Shown here: positions 1 to 8,938 of the stretch, in pieces
How positions within the stretch are numbered: the first letter of the stretch is position 1
Layout: each line of letters starts with the position of its first letter
DNA from: Sphingobacterium sp. lm-10
GTDB lineage: Bacteria > Bacteroidota > Bacteroidia > Sphingobacteriales > Sphingobacteriaceae
Assembly (NCBI RefSeq): GCF_023554555.1
Contig: NZ_JAMJWC010000001.1
Coordinates: 310,001-374,000 of the forward strand
Direction: 5' to 3'
Length of the DNA: 64,000 nt
Notes under the pieces: model-generated
Database searches by the model: none
Seen by the model: the letters and a program-made list of their open reading frames with translations, nothing else
Told to the model about the DNA's origin: nothing
Made by a program: the position numbers and the translations under genes

Positions 1-50
1 TATTTACAACAGGATCGGCTACTTGCCGAATGAATCATTAAAATCACTAC

Positions 51-1301
51 ATGTTACGATCAAGCAAACTATCAGAAGACTGGGTAGTCGTTATTTTAGG
101 TATGGGGATTATCTTGCTGGCTTTAGCCGGGATTATTATTCCGAAACCAACCTTCGGCTGGACTTCGGGGGAACAACTCACAAATACGGTATTCTCCTCT
201 GATAATTTGTATCGCATCATGATGCAGTTCTGCATTACTTTTGGTATTGCCATTGCAGGTGCTATTTTGTTGAAAAAACCGCTAAAATCTTTAATGATCG
301 TTTTCCCGATCGTATTTTTCCTAACCATTTTAGCGCTTGCTATTGCAGGGAATAACTGGATTCAGGAGTATAATCTAGAGGCTGTTATTTTCAGTTTAGG
401 AATCGGATTGGCGATCAGTAACCTTTTTCACCTACCAGATTGGTTTAGGGAATCCCTCAATACAGAACTCTACGTAAAGATCGGTCTCGTCCTGTTGGGT
501 ACCACGGTGATCTTTCGGGATATCTTGAAAGCCGGATCCTTGGGATTGATTCAAGCATTGGTGGTGGTAATTTCCGTTTGGTATTTTGCTTTCTGGGTTT
601 GTAGTAAGCTAAAAATCGATAAAGAGATGTCACTCATGCTCTCCAGTGCCGTATCGATCTGCGGTGTATCTGCTGCGATTGCCACCTCTGGTGCGATACA
701 AGGAGATAGCAAAAAGCTTTCTTACGTAATCTCTCTAGTGTTAATCACTGCGATTCCCATGATGATCTTTATGCCCTACATGGCAGATTGGATGGGACTT
801 TCGCAGGAAGTGACGGGTGCCTGGCTAGGTGGTAGTATCGATACTACGGGCGCCGTAGTGGCTTCTGGTTCTCTAGTAGGTGAGGAGGCGTTGAAGATCA
901 GTACTATCGTGAAATTCTCTCAAAATGTGTTGCTCGGGATTGCTGCATTTTGTATTAGCGTATACTGGACCTATGCAAAATCTGTAGATGATGAAACGAA
1001 AAGGGAGAAGCCCACTGCGAAAGTGATCTGGGAACGTTTTCCAAAATTTGTCGTGGGTTTCGTAGCGGCATCATTGCTTTTTTCTTTTGTGGTACCGCAG
1101 GTACAGATCGATGCGGTAAAAGATAGTTTGAAAAGCTTGCAGGGATTGTGGTTTGTTTTAGCTTTTACATCGATAGGGCTAGAAACCAACTTCAAAGATC
1201 TGTTTCAGCATAATAATAAGAAGCCATTGTATGCCTTTTTGATTGCTCAAACATTCAATGTCATCGTCACTTTATTGATTGCATTGGTATTGTTCAGATA
1301 G
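51..1301 (+). CDS. YeiH-family putative sulfate exporter (UPF0324)
   Basis: The 416-residue protein is almost entirely hydrophobic, with about ten predicted membrane segments, and has the look of the YeiH/YadS (Cons_hypoth698) family. Recognisable family features are the Gly/Ser-rich helix ends SICGVSAAIATSG near residues 202-214 and GGSIDTTGAVVASG near 261-274. Members are annotated as putative sulfate exporters, but the substrate has rarely been shown. It would act in the inner membrane. The gene stands alone: a strong hairpin terminator follows the stop by about 20 bp and the next gene is on the other strand. The ATG at 51 is used because the hydrophobic N-terminus follows it directly. Family call is firm; transport substrate is not. 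Confidence 0.85.
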   Translation: MLRSSKLSEDWVVVILGMGIILLALAGIIIPKPTFGWTSGEQLTNTVFSSDNLYRIMMQFCITFGIAIAGAILLKKPLKSLMIVFPIVFFLTILALAIAGNNWIQEYNLEAVIFSLGIGLAISNLFHLPDWFRESLNTELYVKIGLVLLGTTVIFRDILKAGSLGLIQALVVVISVWYFAFWVCSKLKIDKEMSLMLSSAVSICGVSAAIATSGAIQGDSKKLSYVISLVLITAIPMMIFMPYMADWMGLSQEVTGAWLGGSIDTTGAVVASGSLVGEEALKISTIVKFSQNVLLGIAAFCISVYWTYAKSVDDETKREKPTAKVIWERFPKFVVGFVAASLLFSFVVPQVQIDAVKDSLKSLQGLWFVLAFTSIGLETNFKDLFQHNNKKPLYAFLIAQTFNVIVTLLIALVLFR

Positions 1302-1320
1302 TTGCTTAACGGGAAATAGT

Positions 1321-1358
1321 AAAAGGCCTGATAATCAAAATTATCAGGCCTTTTATAT
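1321..1358. terminator. Rho-independent terminator, probably bidirectional
   Basis: A 15-bp perfect inverted repeat (1321-1335 and 1340-1354, 4-base loop) begins with A-run and ends in a T-run, so it can stop transcription from the YeiH-like gene on the plus strand and from the oxidoreductase gene converging on the minus strand. Confidence 0.85.
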
Positions 1359-1376
1359 GTTGCTTTTATGCAGCTT

Positions 1377-2399
1377 TTACCGCCACCCTAACCCTGGCGC
1401 TACATGTTCCAAGATGCTGGATAAGACATGTACATTATAATCTACGCCCAATGTATTGGGTATGGTTAATAGTAAGGTGTCTGCTTCTTGAATAGCCTCA
1501 TCCTGCGCTAATTCTTTAATGAGCTGATCTGGTTCTGCTGCATAGCTTCTACCAAAAATAGCGCGTTTGTCGGCCTCAATCATTCCTATTTTATCGCTCT
1601 TATCGTTTTCGTGTCCGAAATATAAACGATCCTGATCTGTGGTGATCGCAAATATAGAGCGGCTCACAGAAACCCGTGGCTCACCGGCATGACCCGCTTT
1701 TTTCCAAGCTTCGCGGTACAAACGAATTTGCTCTGCCTGTTGTATGTGAAATGGTTTTCCATTTTCATCGAATTTGAGTGTCGAGCTCTGTAAGTGCATG
1801 CCTTGCTCGGCTGCCCAGATGGCAGTAGCATTGGATGCGGCTCCCCACCAGATACGATCCCGTAATCCTGGTGCATAAGGTTCTAAACGAAGCAACCCGG
1901 GAGGATTTGGAAACATCGGATAGGGGTTAGGTTCTGCAAAACCCTCGCCTTTTAATTTATCCAAAAACTCCAATGCCTTACGTCGACCCATGTCTGCATC
2001 TGTCTCTCCGTCTTTCAGTTCTTGTCCGAAATAACGCCATCCATCGATTACTTGCTCTGGCGAACCTCGGCTAATACCTAATTGCAATCGTCCTTCAGAA
2101 ATTAAATCTGCAGCGCCTGCATCCTCTACCATATACAAGGGGTTTTCGTAGCGCATATCGATTACTCCCGTACCAATTTCGATACGGTTTGTCCTAGCGC
2201 CTACGGCAGATAGGAGAGGGAATGGTGATGCCAGCTGTTTGGCAAAATGATGCACACGGAAGTAAGCACCGTCTACCCCTAATTCTTCTGCCGCCACGGC
2301 CAAATCAATGGATTGCAATAGCGTATCACTGGCAGTACGAGCTTGGTATGCTGGATGATTAGACCAGTGACCGAAAGATAAAAAACCTAACTTTTTCAT
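1377..2399 (-). CDS. LLM-class flavin-dependent oxidoreductase (luciferase-like)
   Basis: This is a luciferase-like monooxygenase family protein, a TIM-barrel enzyme using reduced flavin. The N-terminal strand KKLGFLSFGHW, the segment EIGTGVIDMRYENP, and DLISEGRLQLGISRGSPEQ are typical of the class. The substrate cannot be told. I place the start at the ATG at 2399 (MKKLGFLSF) instead of the in-frame ATG at 2435, since the family core begins immediately there and a TATATTTG -7 element lies at 2460-2467, which would put the upstream ATG too close to the start of transcription. The length (about 340 residues) is normal. Its promoter carries a perfect palindrome, so expression is probably repressor-controlled, though no regulator gene lies next to it. 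Confidence 0.85.
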   Translation of the reverse strand: MKKLGFLSFGHWSNHPAYQARTASDTLLQSIDLAVAAEELGVDGAYFRVHHFAKQLASPFPLLSAVGARTNRIEIGTGVIDMRYENPLYMVEDAGAADLISEGRLQLGISRGSPEQVIDGWRYFGQELKDGETDADMGRRKALEFLDKLKGEGFAEPNPYPMFPNPPGLLRLEPYAPGLRDRIWWGAASNATAIWAAEQGMHLQSSTLKFDENGKPFHIQQAEQIRLYREAWKKAGHAGEPRVSVSRSIFAITTDQDRLYFGHENDKSDKIGMIEADKRAIFGRSYAAEPDQLIKELAQDEAIQEADTLLLTIPNTLGVDYNVHVLSSILEHVAPGLGWR

Positions 2400-2459
2400 A
2401 AGCGTAATGATCAAAGTGTCGCTGCGCAGGTGCACAGCAGCACGATTATAAATCTACTA

Positions 2460-2467
2460 CAAATATA
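2460..2467 (-). promoter_or_regulatory. Bacteroidota -7 promoter element (TATATTTG)
   Basis: Read on the minus strand, 2467-2460 is TATATTTG, matching the Bacteroidota primary-sigma -7 consensus TAnnTTTG. It sits about 60 bp upstream of the chosen oxidoreductase start. A clear -33 element was not seen; that position is covered by the adjoining palindrome. Confidence 0.6.
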
Positions 2468-2470
2468 CAC

Positions 2471-2500
2471 AATATTTACGTGTTGTAACACGTAAATATT
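2471..2500. promoter_or_regulatory. Perfect 30-bp palindrome, probable repressor operator
   Basis: Positions 2471-2484 and 2487-2500 are exact inverted copies (14-bp arms, 2-base centre). The palindrome begins three bases upstream of the -7 element of the oxidoreductase gene and spans the -33 region, the usual place for a dimeric repressor. It has no T-run, so it is not a terminator. The protein that binds it is unknown. Confidence 0.6.
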
Positions 2501-2570
2501 GTCGATGTTATGTCAAATCATGATTGAAAAATCATCTGCTTTTTTAGCATGATAACGCAATTTTGAAACC

Positions 2571-3047
2571 TTACAAACCTTCAGAGTCGGTCGTACTGCT
2601 GTCTTTCTTGCGCTGATCCAATTTCTTCTTGAAATATTTCACCAAAGACTTTTCATCTTGCTCCTCCATATCACTCAGTTCTAACTCTAAAGCTCTATTA
2701 CTAAAATGTATTTCTATAAAGGAGAGTACTAAAGAGATCGTGAAAAATAACAGGCTTAAAGCAAAGGTTGTTTCAATCAGGATCACATTTTCCAGGTAAA
2801 TGCAGTAAACGCACACAATACACGCAATAAAACTCAATACCCCCATGCCTTGCATGTGTCGAATCAGCTTTAATCGGAAGCGAAGATTACCAATTTGACC
2901 TTTTAAAACTCCGCCTTGTCGATGTTCGAGGTATTTTGCATGTAGCGATCTGACCAAGGCGGCCAACGCCAAAAAACGGTTGGTATAGGCCAGCATAATC
3001 AAACTAATTGCTGGGAATAAAAGTGCTGCGGTACTATATGTAATCAT
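2571..3047 (-). CDS. DUF2721 membrane protein
   Basis: A 158-residue protein with an N-terminal membrane segment ending in LMLAYTNRFLALAALVR, the signature of DUF2721, two further hydrophobic segments around residues 70-110, and a charged C-terminal tail rich in Lys, Glu and Asp. No function is established for the family. It lies 33 bp downstream of the helicase gene in the same direction and is probably co-transcribed with it. The short charged tail (residues 125-158) is likely cytoplasmic. Confidence 0.75.
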   Translation of the reverse strand: MITYSTAALLFPAISLIMLAYTNRFLALAALVRSLHAKYLEHRQGGVLKGQIGNLRFRLKLIRHMQGMGVLSFIACIVCVYCIYLENVILIETTFALSLLFFTISLVLSFIEIHFSNRALELELSDMEEQDEKSLVKYFKKKLDQRKKDSSTTDSEGL

Positions 3048-3080
3048 ATCTGTGATAAAGATAAGAAGTGGTCTTGATAT

Positions 3081-4601
3081 TTACCCAGCCATCCTACTCA
3101 TAAGGCGACGAATCATGTTTTGCAGGCGATTCTTATAATCTTCTTGTAACCAATTACGATAATTCTTCGTGACATTGCCTAAGCATTTAGCATATTCTCG
3201 AATTCTGTAATCGATCTCCTTATCAAGGTAGTTGGTTAATACCAATGCTTCAGTAATACTTTCACTGTTTTCCAGGCACATGGTGGCATGCTGCCGTATG
3301 GAGTCCCTGATCACATTTTTTGACTTTTCTCCCGTTTCAGATGTTCGTTGATAAGCGGCAAGTACATCAAATGTGGTTTCGAGACTGTTGGGAAATCGAG
3401 TGCGCATTTCAGGGTCAATTTGCCGGATAGTTTGGGTACTTTGCTTCAGATTTTCATGGTAAATTTCGGGATGCTCAAATACGTGATGCCAGTCTATCTC
3501 TGCATCCCAGTTTCCGAAGCGATCGGTATTGTTGCCCAGATCGATCACCTGAAAAGTTTTCTTATTATGTAAGTAACGTGCTCCACGGCCTACCATTTGG
3601 TGGTACAGCGTAATAGATGTAGTTGCCCGATATAGAATGATGGCTTGCGTTTTGGGTTCATCAAAGCCAGTAGTTAAGATGGATACCGAAGTCAGAATCG
3701 CTCCTTTTGTTTTTCGGTACCATTTCAGGATTTCCGCTCTTTCTGCAGCAGGTGTTTTATTGTCCAAATGGCGCACGGGATAGCCTGCTGTGCTGAATAC
3801 ATCCAAGACGCGCCTTGAAGCAAAGATGCCATTGTTGAAGATCAACGTTTTCTTGCCGTTTGCATGGGTTTTGTAGGCATGCAAGAGTAGATCAAGCATT
3901 ACGTCAGAACCATAGAGCATATCGGAGGTGCTAATCGTAAAATCTCCATTTATACCCGTTTTGAGGGTGTTAAGTTCAACGTCATACCCTTGGTATTTTG
4001 GCTTTGCCAGAAATCCTTGGTTGATCAGGGTTGCAATCGGTGCCCCTACCACTAATTCCTCGTAAAATTGGTTCATAGGTAAGTTAACATCGGCCGAGAA
4101 GGGTGTGGCTGTAACACCAACGACAGCGGCATTCTCAAAGCGATTCAATAATTTCCGAAAAGAATTGTGATGTGCTTCATCCACAATCACTAAACCAATA
4201 TCACTTGTATCTATCATACCGTCATCGATCCTGTTCTTGAGAGTTTCTACCATGGCTACGTAACAATGTATTAATTCTCTTTTTGAAACGCGCTTCACAG
4301 CACTGTTGATGACTTTATTGACTACACCACTATCTTTTAATACGCGAGTTGTCTGTTTGCATAATTCAGCGCGATGAGTAAGTACGATCACTTTCCTTTT
4401 ATACTTCTCCATAAAGCGCTTTGCGATCTCAGAGAAGATCAGTGTTTTTCCACCACCTGTGGGCAATTGATACAATATTTTTCCTTTTGCTTGTTTATTA
4501 TTTGCGAGTTTGCCAAAAAGTAGGTCGATATCCTGCTGCTGATAATAATATGGCGTCTTACTAGCACAGCTAATCGGTTGAATGTTGGTGGACAATTTCA
4601 T
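3081..4601 (-). CDS. Superfamily II DEAD/DEAH-box helicase
   Basis: The protein has the full set of SF2 helicase motifs: Walker A PTGGGKT at residues 47-53, the DEAH box at 141-144, motif III TATP at 164-167, and a motif VI of the form QMVGRGAR near 335-342. The two RecA-like domains fill residues 15-370, followed by a helical tail of about 130 residues with no recognised domain. It resembles the SSL2/restriction-subunit-like group, so nucleic-acid unwinding or translocation is expected. The length (506) is normal for that group. No nuclease or methylase is adjacent, so there is no case for a restriction system here. It probably heads a two-gene operon with the DUF2721 gene. Confidence 0.85.
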   Translation of the reverse strand: MKLSTNIQPISCASKTPYYYQQQDIDLLFGKLANNKQAKGKILYQLPTGGGKTLIFSEIAKRFMEKYKRKVIVLTHRAELCKQTTRVLKDSGVVNKVINSAVKRVSKRELIHCYVAMVETLKNRIDDGMIDTSDIGLVIVDEAHHNSFRKLLNRFENAAVVGVTATPFSADVNLPMNQFYEELVVGAPIATLINQGFLAKPKYQGYDVELNTLKTGINGDFTISTSDMLYGSDVMLDLLLHAYKTHANGKKTLIFNNGIFASRRVLDVFSTAGYPVRHLDNKTPAAERAEILKWYRKTKGAILTSVSILTTGFDEPKTQAIILYRATTSITLYHQMVGRGARYLHNKKTFQVIDLGNNTDRFGNWDAEIDWHHVFEHPEIYHENLKQSTQTIRQIDPEMRTRFPNSLETTFDVLAAYQRTSETGEKSKNVIRDSIRQHATMCLENSESITEALVLTNYLDKEIDYRIREYAKCLGNVTKNYRNWLQEDYKNRLQNMIRRLMSRMAG

Positions 4602-4921
4602 GTGTATAAAACTTCATCCCTATTAGGAATGTTTTAGAGTTTGCGTTTTAATATGAACCAATCAATAAAAAAGAGCGCATACTTTAAAAAAGGCATTTCG
4701 TAAAACTTACTATACCAGTGTGATTCATGAAATACTTTTAATTTTTTCCGTCGATTGGTATAATTTTTTATAAAATCCATTTACTTGTTATATTTTAGCA
4801 ATCTAATTTGCATATGATCACGTATATTTACTTGGTCGGCTCCCTAATATAAGGGAATCACAAGCATTTTATTCTGCAGAAGACGCAGACTTTTTAATAT
4901 CTACCGCCAACTTGTACGTAC
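4602..4921. other. AT-rich intergenic region upstream of a histidine kinase
   Basis: About 320 bp between divergent genes. It is AT-rich, contains no convincing open frame, and should hold the promoters of both the helicase (minus) and the histidine kinase (plus). I could not fix a -7 element with confidence; TATATTTA near 4825 is the closest match. Confidence 0.4.
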
Positions 4922-4925
4922 ATGA

Positions 4926-6266
4926 ATGACCGATTATTTAAATCATAAGATTATGACTACCTATTCCTCTATGATCAAATTACTGCGATTTATTGCCATG
5001 TTATGTTTTCTATGCAATGCTGCATATGCTCATGATAATAAATTTGAAGATCGGATTCTAAATCCCGATCAGCAAGCAGATACGCTAGTGCGTATGAGTA
5101 ATCTTACCGAGTACATTAGTGGACAGGTAAAGCGTGATAGTTTGGAAAAGTATGCCAAGATCACCTATAATCTGGCTAAAAAGGAGAATAATGCTGAGCA
5201 GCTTCTTCGGGCAGCAAATCAACTCGCTGCCATTTATGAGGAGAAAGGTGATCTACGCCAGGCGCTTCAATATTATAAATCTGCTCGCGATGCAGAAAAT
5301 GCCATACATAAGGAATCTTTCGATCTGGGCTTACTAAGAACCGAGCAACTTAAGACAGAATATACTGCCAAGCATGTAGAAGCTTTAGCACACCAGCAAG
5401 AAGAAAGCCGGAAAAGTACCTTAATGATCGTCGGTATTTTTACGTTGGCCGTTGTCTCTAAAACTTTTCTTCTCTACATCATCATCCGAAGAAAGAAATC
5501 CCATAATAAAGAGTTGCGAATTTTATTGGATCAAGTGGAAAGGCAAAACCTGCAACTGGATGAAGGTTATCGCTTCAAGCAGCATTTGATATCTGTTGTT
5601 GCACATGACCTTCGTACTCCTATAGCCAGTATTATATCGTTGCTCAAGTTGTTTGAAGATGGGTACCTTTCTGAAAATGAGACTCGCGATATGTTGCAAA
5701 AAGCCAGAAAAGAGATGGATACGCTCAAGAAATTTCTGGATGAAACACTTACTTGGATTGTAGGGCAACGGGATGGACTTCGCTCTATTTTAGAAACGTT
5801 TAGTATCTCTCAAATGTTGGACGAAACAGTAGATATCTATCGTCGCCGTGCCGAAAAAAAAGGCATTCATTTTAATGTGGAGAGCATGCCGGATACGTTT
5901 GTAAGAGCAGATAAACAGATGATAAAAATTACGGTCAACAATCTGCTAAATAATGCATTGAAGTTTTGTGCAGCAGACGATCATATCTATGTTAGTGCTA
6001 AAAGTGAAACAGGAGGGAAAATCCGTGTGACGATTCGTGATACAGGCGTGGGTTTCGATACCAAGATCGATAGAAAGCTGACAGAACTCTCTCAAAAGGG
6101 AATTTTGGGTACTTGGGGAGAGAAGGCAACAGGCATCGGCTTGTCTTTGTGTATCCTTTATCTACATGTAAATAACACACATCTGAATTTAAAATCAGAG
6201 CCTGGCAAAGGAGCAGAATTTTGGTTTGATCTTGATATGGCTTCCGAGCAAATGCAACATAATTAG
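4926..6266 (+). CDS. Membrane sensor histidine kinase
   Basis: Order of parts: signal-like hydrophobic stretch (residues 16-35), a periplasmic helical region with about one TPR-like repeat (around 93-127), one membrane helix (about 166-187), a short coiled coil, then HisKA with AHDLRTP (His at 227) and an HATPase domain with the N box NNLLNNALKF and G box DTGVGF. The G2 segment is GEKATGIGLSLC. It should phosphorylate a response regulator; the NarL-type regulator gene converging from 6938 is the likely partner. The start is uncertain: ATGs at 4926, 4953 and 4971 are in frame, and 4971 gives the cleanest signal sequence. What it senses is unknown. Confidence 0.85.
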   Translation: MTDYLNHKIMTTYSSMIKLLRFIAMLCFLCNAAYAHDNKFEDRILNPDQQADTLVRMSNLTEYISGQVKRDSLEKYAKITYNLAKKENNAEQLLRAANQLAAIYEEKGDLRQALQYYKSARDAENAIHKESFDLGLLRTEQLKTEYTAKHVEALAHQQEESRKSTLMIVGIFTLAVVSKTFLLYIIIRRKKSHNKELRILLDQVERQNLQLDEGYRFKQHLISVVAHDLRTPIASIISLLKLFEDGYLSENETRDMLQKARKEMDTLKKFLDETLTWIVGQRDGLRSILETFSISQMLDETVDIYRRRAEKKGIHFNVESMPDTFVRADKQMIKITVNNLLNNALKFCAADDHIYVSAKSETGGKIRVTIRDTGVGFDTKIDRKLTELSQKGILGTWGEKATGIGLSLCILYLHVNNTHLNLKSEPGKGAEFWFDLDMASEQMQHN

Positions 6267-6302
6267 TAAGCGAGTAGAATAATGAGTAAGAGCGTAGAGC
6301 GA

Positions 6303-6938
6303 TTAGATCAACTCGTTGTCATGTGCAAATCGGATCAGTTGTCCAATCGATTTGCAGTCTGCCTTTGCCATCATTTTGCGTCGGTGGGCTACGATGGTAT
6401 GTTTGCTTAAGAACATTTTTTCTGCAACCTCAGAAATACTGCTTCCCAAGGAGAAGTGTTTCAAGAGTTGGAGTTCTCGCGGAGTAAATGAAGGAATGTC
6501 ATCAAATTTGCTTAAGATTTCTTGCAAGTTTTGGTCGATAGATATCTCGCCTTTGATAACTCGATTTGTGACATCCATCATGGTCGGTACGTCGCTCGAT
6601 TTACTAAGAATACCATGTGGTTTCGCTAAGATAAGATTACGGATCACACTGGTAGAAACGGCACTGGTGATAAAAATGATGTAGGCTTTTTTATTTAAAC
6701 GTTTAATTTCTGAAAAAACCTGTAGACCATTGTCATTGTATAGGTAATAATCCAAAAACACATATACTTCCTTTGTACCTAACTCCGCCATACATGCTAG
6801 GAGATCTTCTGCTTTGGAGAAGGATTGAACTTCTTCAAATTGCATGTATCGTTCCAATAATAATGTAAAAGAGTCTGCAAAAAGTTGGTGATCATCCAGC
6901 ACAAAGGCTTTTCTGCTTAATGTAATATCTTGAGGCAT
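6303..6938 (-). CDS. NarL/LuxR-type response regulator
   Basis: A receiver domain with acidic pair DD at residues 15-16 and the phospho-acceptor Asp at 63 (in FLDYYL), then a LuxR-type helix-turn-helix in the last 65 residues (FTPRELQLLKHF, ISEVAEKMFLSKHTI). It would bind DNA when phosphorylated. An in-frame ATG at 7022 exists, but I choose 6938: the receiver fold begins right after it, and a TATCTTTG -7 element lies at 6965-6958, downstream of the earlier ATG. It converges on the histidine kinase gene with about 36 bp between stops, so the two are probably a pair despite opposite strands. Confidence 0.88.
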   Translation of the reverse strand: MPQDITLSRKAFVLDDHQLFADSFTLLLERYMQFEEVQSFSKAEDLLACMAELGTKEVYVFLDYYLYNDNGLQVFSEIKRLNKKAYIIFITSAVSTSVIRNLILAKPHGILSKSSDVPTMMDVTNRVIKGEISIDQNLQEILSKFDDIPSFTPRELQLLKHFSLGSSISEVAEKMFLSKHTIVAHRRKMMAKADCKSIGQLIRFAHDNELI

Positions 6939-6957
6939 AGAAAAAATCTGTTGAATG

Positions 6958-6965
6958 CAAAGATA
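6958..6965 (-). promoter_or_regulatory. -7 promoter element (TATCTTTG) of the response regulator gene
   Basis: The minus-strand reading of 6965-6958 is TATCTTTG, matching TAnnTTTG, 20 bp before the chosen start codon. It implies a very short leader and supports the downstream start. No clear -33 element was seen. Confidence 0.6.
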
Positions 6966-7061
6966 CGCTATGCAGATTGGTTTAACCTTACTGATACATA
7001 ACAAATTTTTGTCATATATCACAGATACAAACTACTGTCTTACATCGCGAACATTTCAATT

Positions 7062-7316
7062 CTAGAAACTCGACTTCCTTCCCGGTTTAAAATTGTGCAA
7101 CTCGTCTTTAGCAAAAAATCCTAGCCAAACTAATTCGTCTGGATTTAGCTGCTGACCTTTACGTGGTTTGAGTTCTATATACGAATCATCTTCATCAATA
7201 GAATACGAAACTTCACAAGCGAATCTGATTCGCATACAAAATAGATTAGTATCTAATGCCTTAATCATGGCACCTATGATATTGGGATTTGCTGCTATTC
7301 GCATAAAATTTTCCAT
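7062..7316 (-). CDS. Small hypothetical protein (84 aa)
   Basis: I do not recognise this 84-residue protein. It is soluble-looking, with a mixed N-terminal half and a region rich in Asp, Glu and Lys around residues 40-60 (SIDEDDSYIELKPRKG). There is no signal peptide or membrane segment. It stands alone between the response regulator gene and a 475-bp non-coding stretch. The possibility that it is a chance open frame is real, but the amino-acid composition is protein-like. Confidence 0.45.
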   Translation of the reverse strand: MENFMRIAANPNIIGAMIKALDTNLFCMRIRFACEVSYSIDEDDSYIELKPRKGQQLNPDELVWLGFFAKDELHNFKPGRKSSF

Positions 7317-7791
7317 TAGATAGTTACCAAAAAACTTTTGACAACTTGTAACAGGATGATTATTTGATAATGATTATGTTCAGTTAGCAATTAAAAATGA
7401 TAGTACACTCGCTTAATTAAAATTGTTACATCATTTGAAACGAACCACGTACATCTGACCGCCCAGTAGTCATCCTAGTGTGATCGTTTGAACAATGTAC
7501 ACACAATTCTATGAGAAACAATAGATGGTATCACAAATAGCAAAATGATGCTATACATTGATATGTTAGAGGATAAGGCTGCACCCAGTGCCATCAAAAC
7601 GATGTATTAAACCCGTTTGTATATCAACTTAAAACCATAGTAAGCCGTGCGATATAACCAGTTTTAGTGGCTGTACTTTGATTAGTACTCGCACTTTAAA
7701 TGATTGTTCCCTAATGCCCACATTTGAGCTAAGTAATGCTTTATAAAATGTCATTAGAAATTTTATAATAGAGATCTTCTCCTTCTATAGA
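7317..7791. other. Non-coding stretch, 475 bp
   Basis: No open frame with coding character on either strand, no strong hairpin and no repeat was found. It separates the small hypothetical gene from the end of the 7.8-10 kb operon. Confidence 0.4.
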
Positions 7792-8214
7792 TCAGTAAGT
7801 GAAACCCTGATATGCACTAATAAGATAAACAATGCTCATGTAAATCCATATTGTTGTGAAAATAACATGGATACTGGTTTCCCACATTTTTCCTCTCCAT
7901 AGAGCTGCTGAATAAACAAATAGTTGAAAATACAAACGTAATGACCAAAAAATCCCTAGTCCTAATGTAATCTGATTTCCAAGTTTCGTGCTATTAAGTG
8001 TGGCGGCAGATAGTACCGATAGCATGCCGGCTAGAAAGATCATCAATGCAATAAAAAAGGTGTGTACCAGCATAATCTGTCGGTCGATCAATCGTAATGT
8101 GCTGAGGTTCTCCTTCCATTTGAAGTAGGAAGGGAGGAATATGTGAATGATAGCCAGAGCTATTGATAAAACACCGGCTATTTTAATGTGATTTTCCATG
8201 AGGTGATAAGACAA
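7792..8214 (-). CDS. Hypothetical four-helix membrane protein
   Basis: A 140-residue protein with four hydrophobic helices (around residues 12-30, 48-70, 83-105 and 112-133) and very short loops. I do not recognise the family. It is the last gene of a four-gene operon and its start overlaps the end of the methyltransferase gene by 32 bp, so translation is probably coupled. Small membrane proteins of this sort commonly accompany DoxX-like proteins, but no function can be given. Confidence 0.65.
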   Translation of the reverse strand: MSYHLMENHIKIAGVLSIALAIIHIFLPSYFKWKENLSTLRLIDRQIMLVHTFFIALMIFLAGMLSVLSAATLNSTKLGNQITLGLGIFWSLRLYFQLFVYSAALWRGKMWETSIHVIFTTIWIYMSIVYLISAYQGFTY

Positions 8215-8938
8215 ATGTTGTGATGAATGGCGTCGTTTTTACTTCTTTTATTAAGGCCACGTCTGCCTGTTGAAAGCACGCATTCCATGTTTTACGAGTA
8301 TAGAAATGAAATGCCCCGAAGCTATAAGCAGCAAAATTACTTGCATCACGCACATGCTCCGTCATATAGATGTGTCCGCTAGGTTTGATAACACGGTGCA
8401 GTTCTCGAAAGAAATGCACTCGTTCTGCGTGGTCTCTAATCTCATGCGCGGAAAAGAATAGGATGATGCTGTCAAATTCCTGTTGATCAAAGGGGAGTAT
8501 ATTGGTCTTTACAGGTAGGGTTGGCGATGTTGTCGGATACGCTTTCCGTGCTCGCTTTACGGATATTTCCGTATGTTTTTCAGGGTCATAAAAGTCTGCA
8601 TTAACATGTAAAGCTTTAGGGAATTTGTGTGCCAAGATGTCGCTAATTTCGTCAAAACCTGCATGTACTTGGAGTATCTTTTTATTGTTTAATGCGGGCA
8701 AAAAAGGTAGCTCGTACAAGTCGGAAGAATCATACACATAGTAGGAAACTAGCAAAGAAATGAATACATTGATTACAGCTAGTAGTAAAACTACGTGGAG
8801 TAAAAGAGCCAGTAGTGGTTTCATCCAGAAACTGGTAATCGTGAGGATGATAAAAAATAGAAATGCTATCGCGTAAAAGTGCCAATTGAACCTTATGATA
8901 TTCCAAACACCGTGGAATTTTCCTCTCGCTGCTACCAT
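8183..8938 (-). CDS. Membrane-anchored SAM-dependent methyltransferase-like protein
   Basis: Two adjacent N-terminal membrane helices (about residues 22-70) are followed by a class I methyltransferase fold. Visible elements are a degenerate glycine loop (ILQVHAGFDE near 89-98), the post-II acidic region, the DSIILFFSAHEI strand near residues 156-167, and FRELHRVIKPSGHIYMTEH, which is the typical motif III region of Methyltransf_11 proteins. The usual GxGxG is weak (VHAGF), so activity is likely but not certain. The substrate is unknown. It overlaps the DUF2071 gene upstream by 7 bp and the four-helix protein gene downstream, as expected in a coupled operon. Confidence 0.75.
   Translation of the reverse strand: MVAARGKFHGVWNIIRFNWHFYAIAFLFFIILTITSFWMKPLLALLLHVVLLLAVINVFISLLVSYYVYDSSDLYELPFLPALNNKKILQVHAGFDEISDILAHKFPKALHVNADFYDPEKHTEISVKRARKAYPTTSPTLPVKTNILPFDQQEFDSIILFFSAHEIRDHAERVHFFRELHRVIKPSGHIYMTEHVRDASNFAAYSFGAFHFYTRKTWNACFQQADVALIKEVKTTPFITTFVLSPHGKSH

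Noticed and set aside
3081-4601. Restriction or phage-defence helicase
   Set aside because: No nuclease, methyltransferase or other defence gene is adjacent; only DUF2721 is linked.
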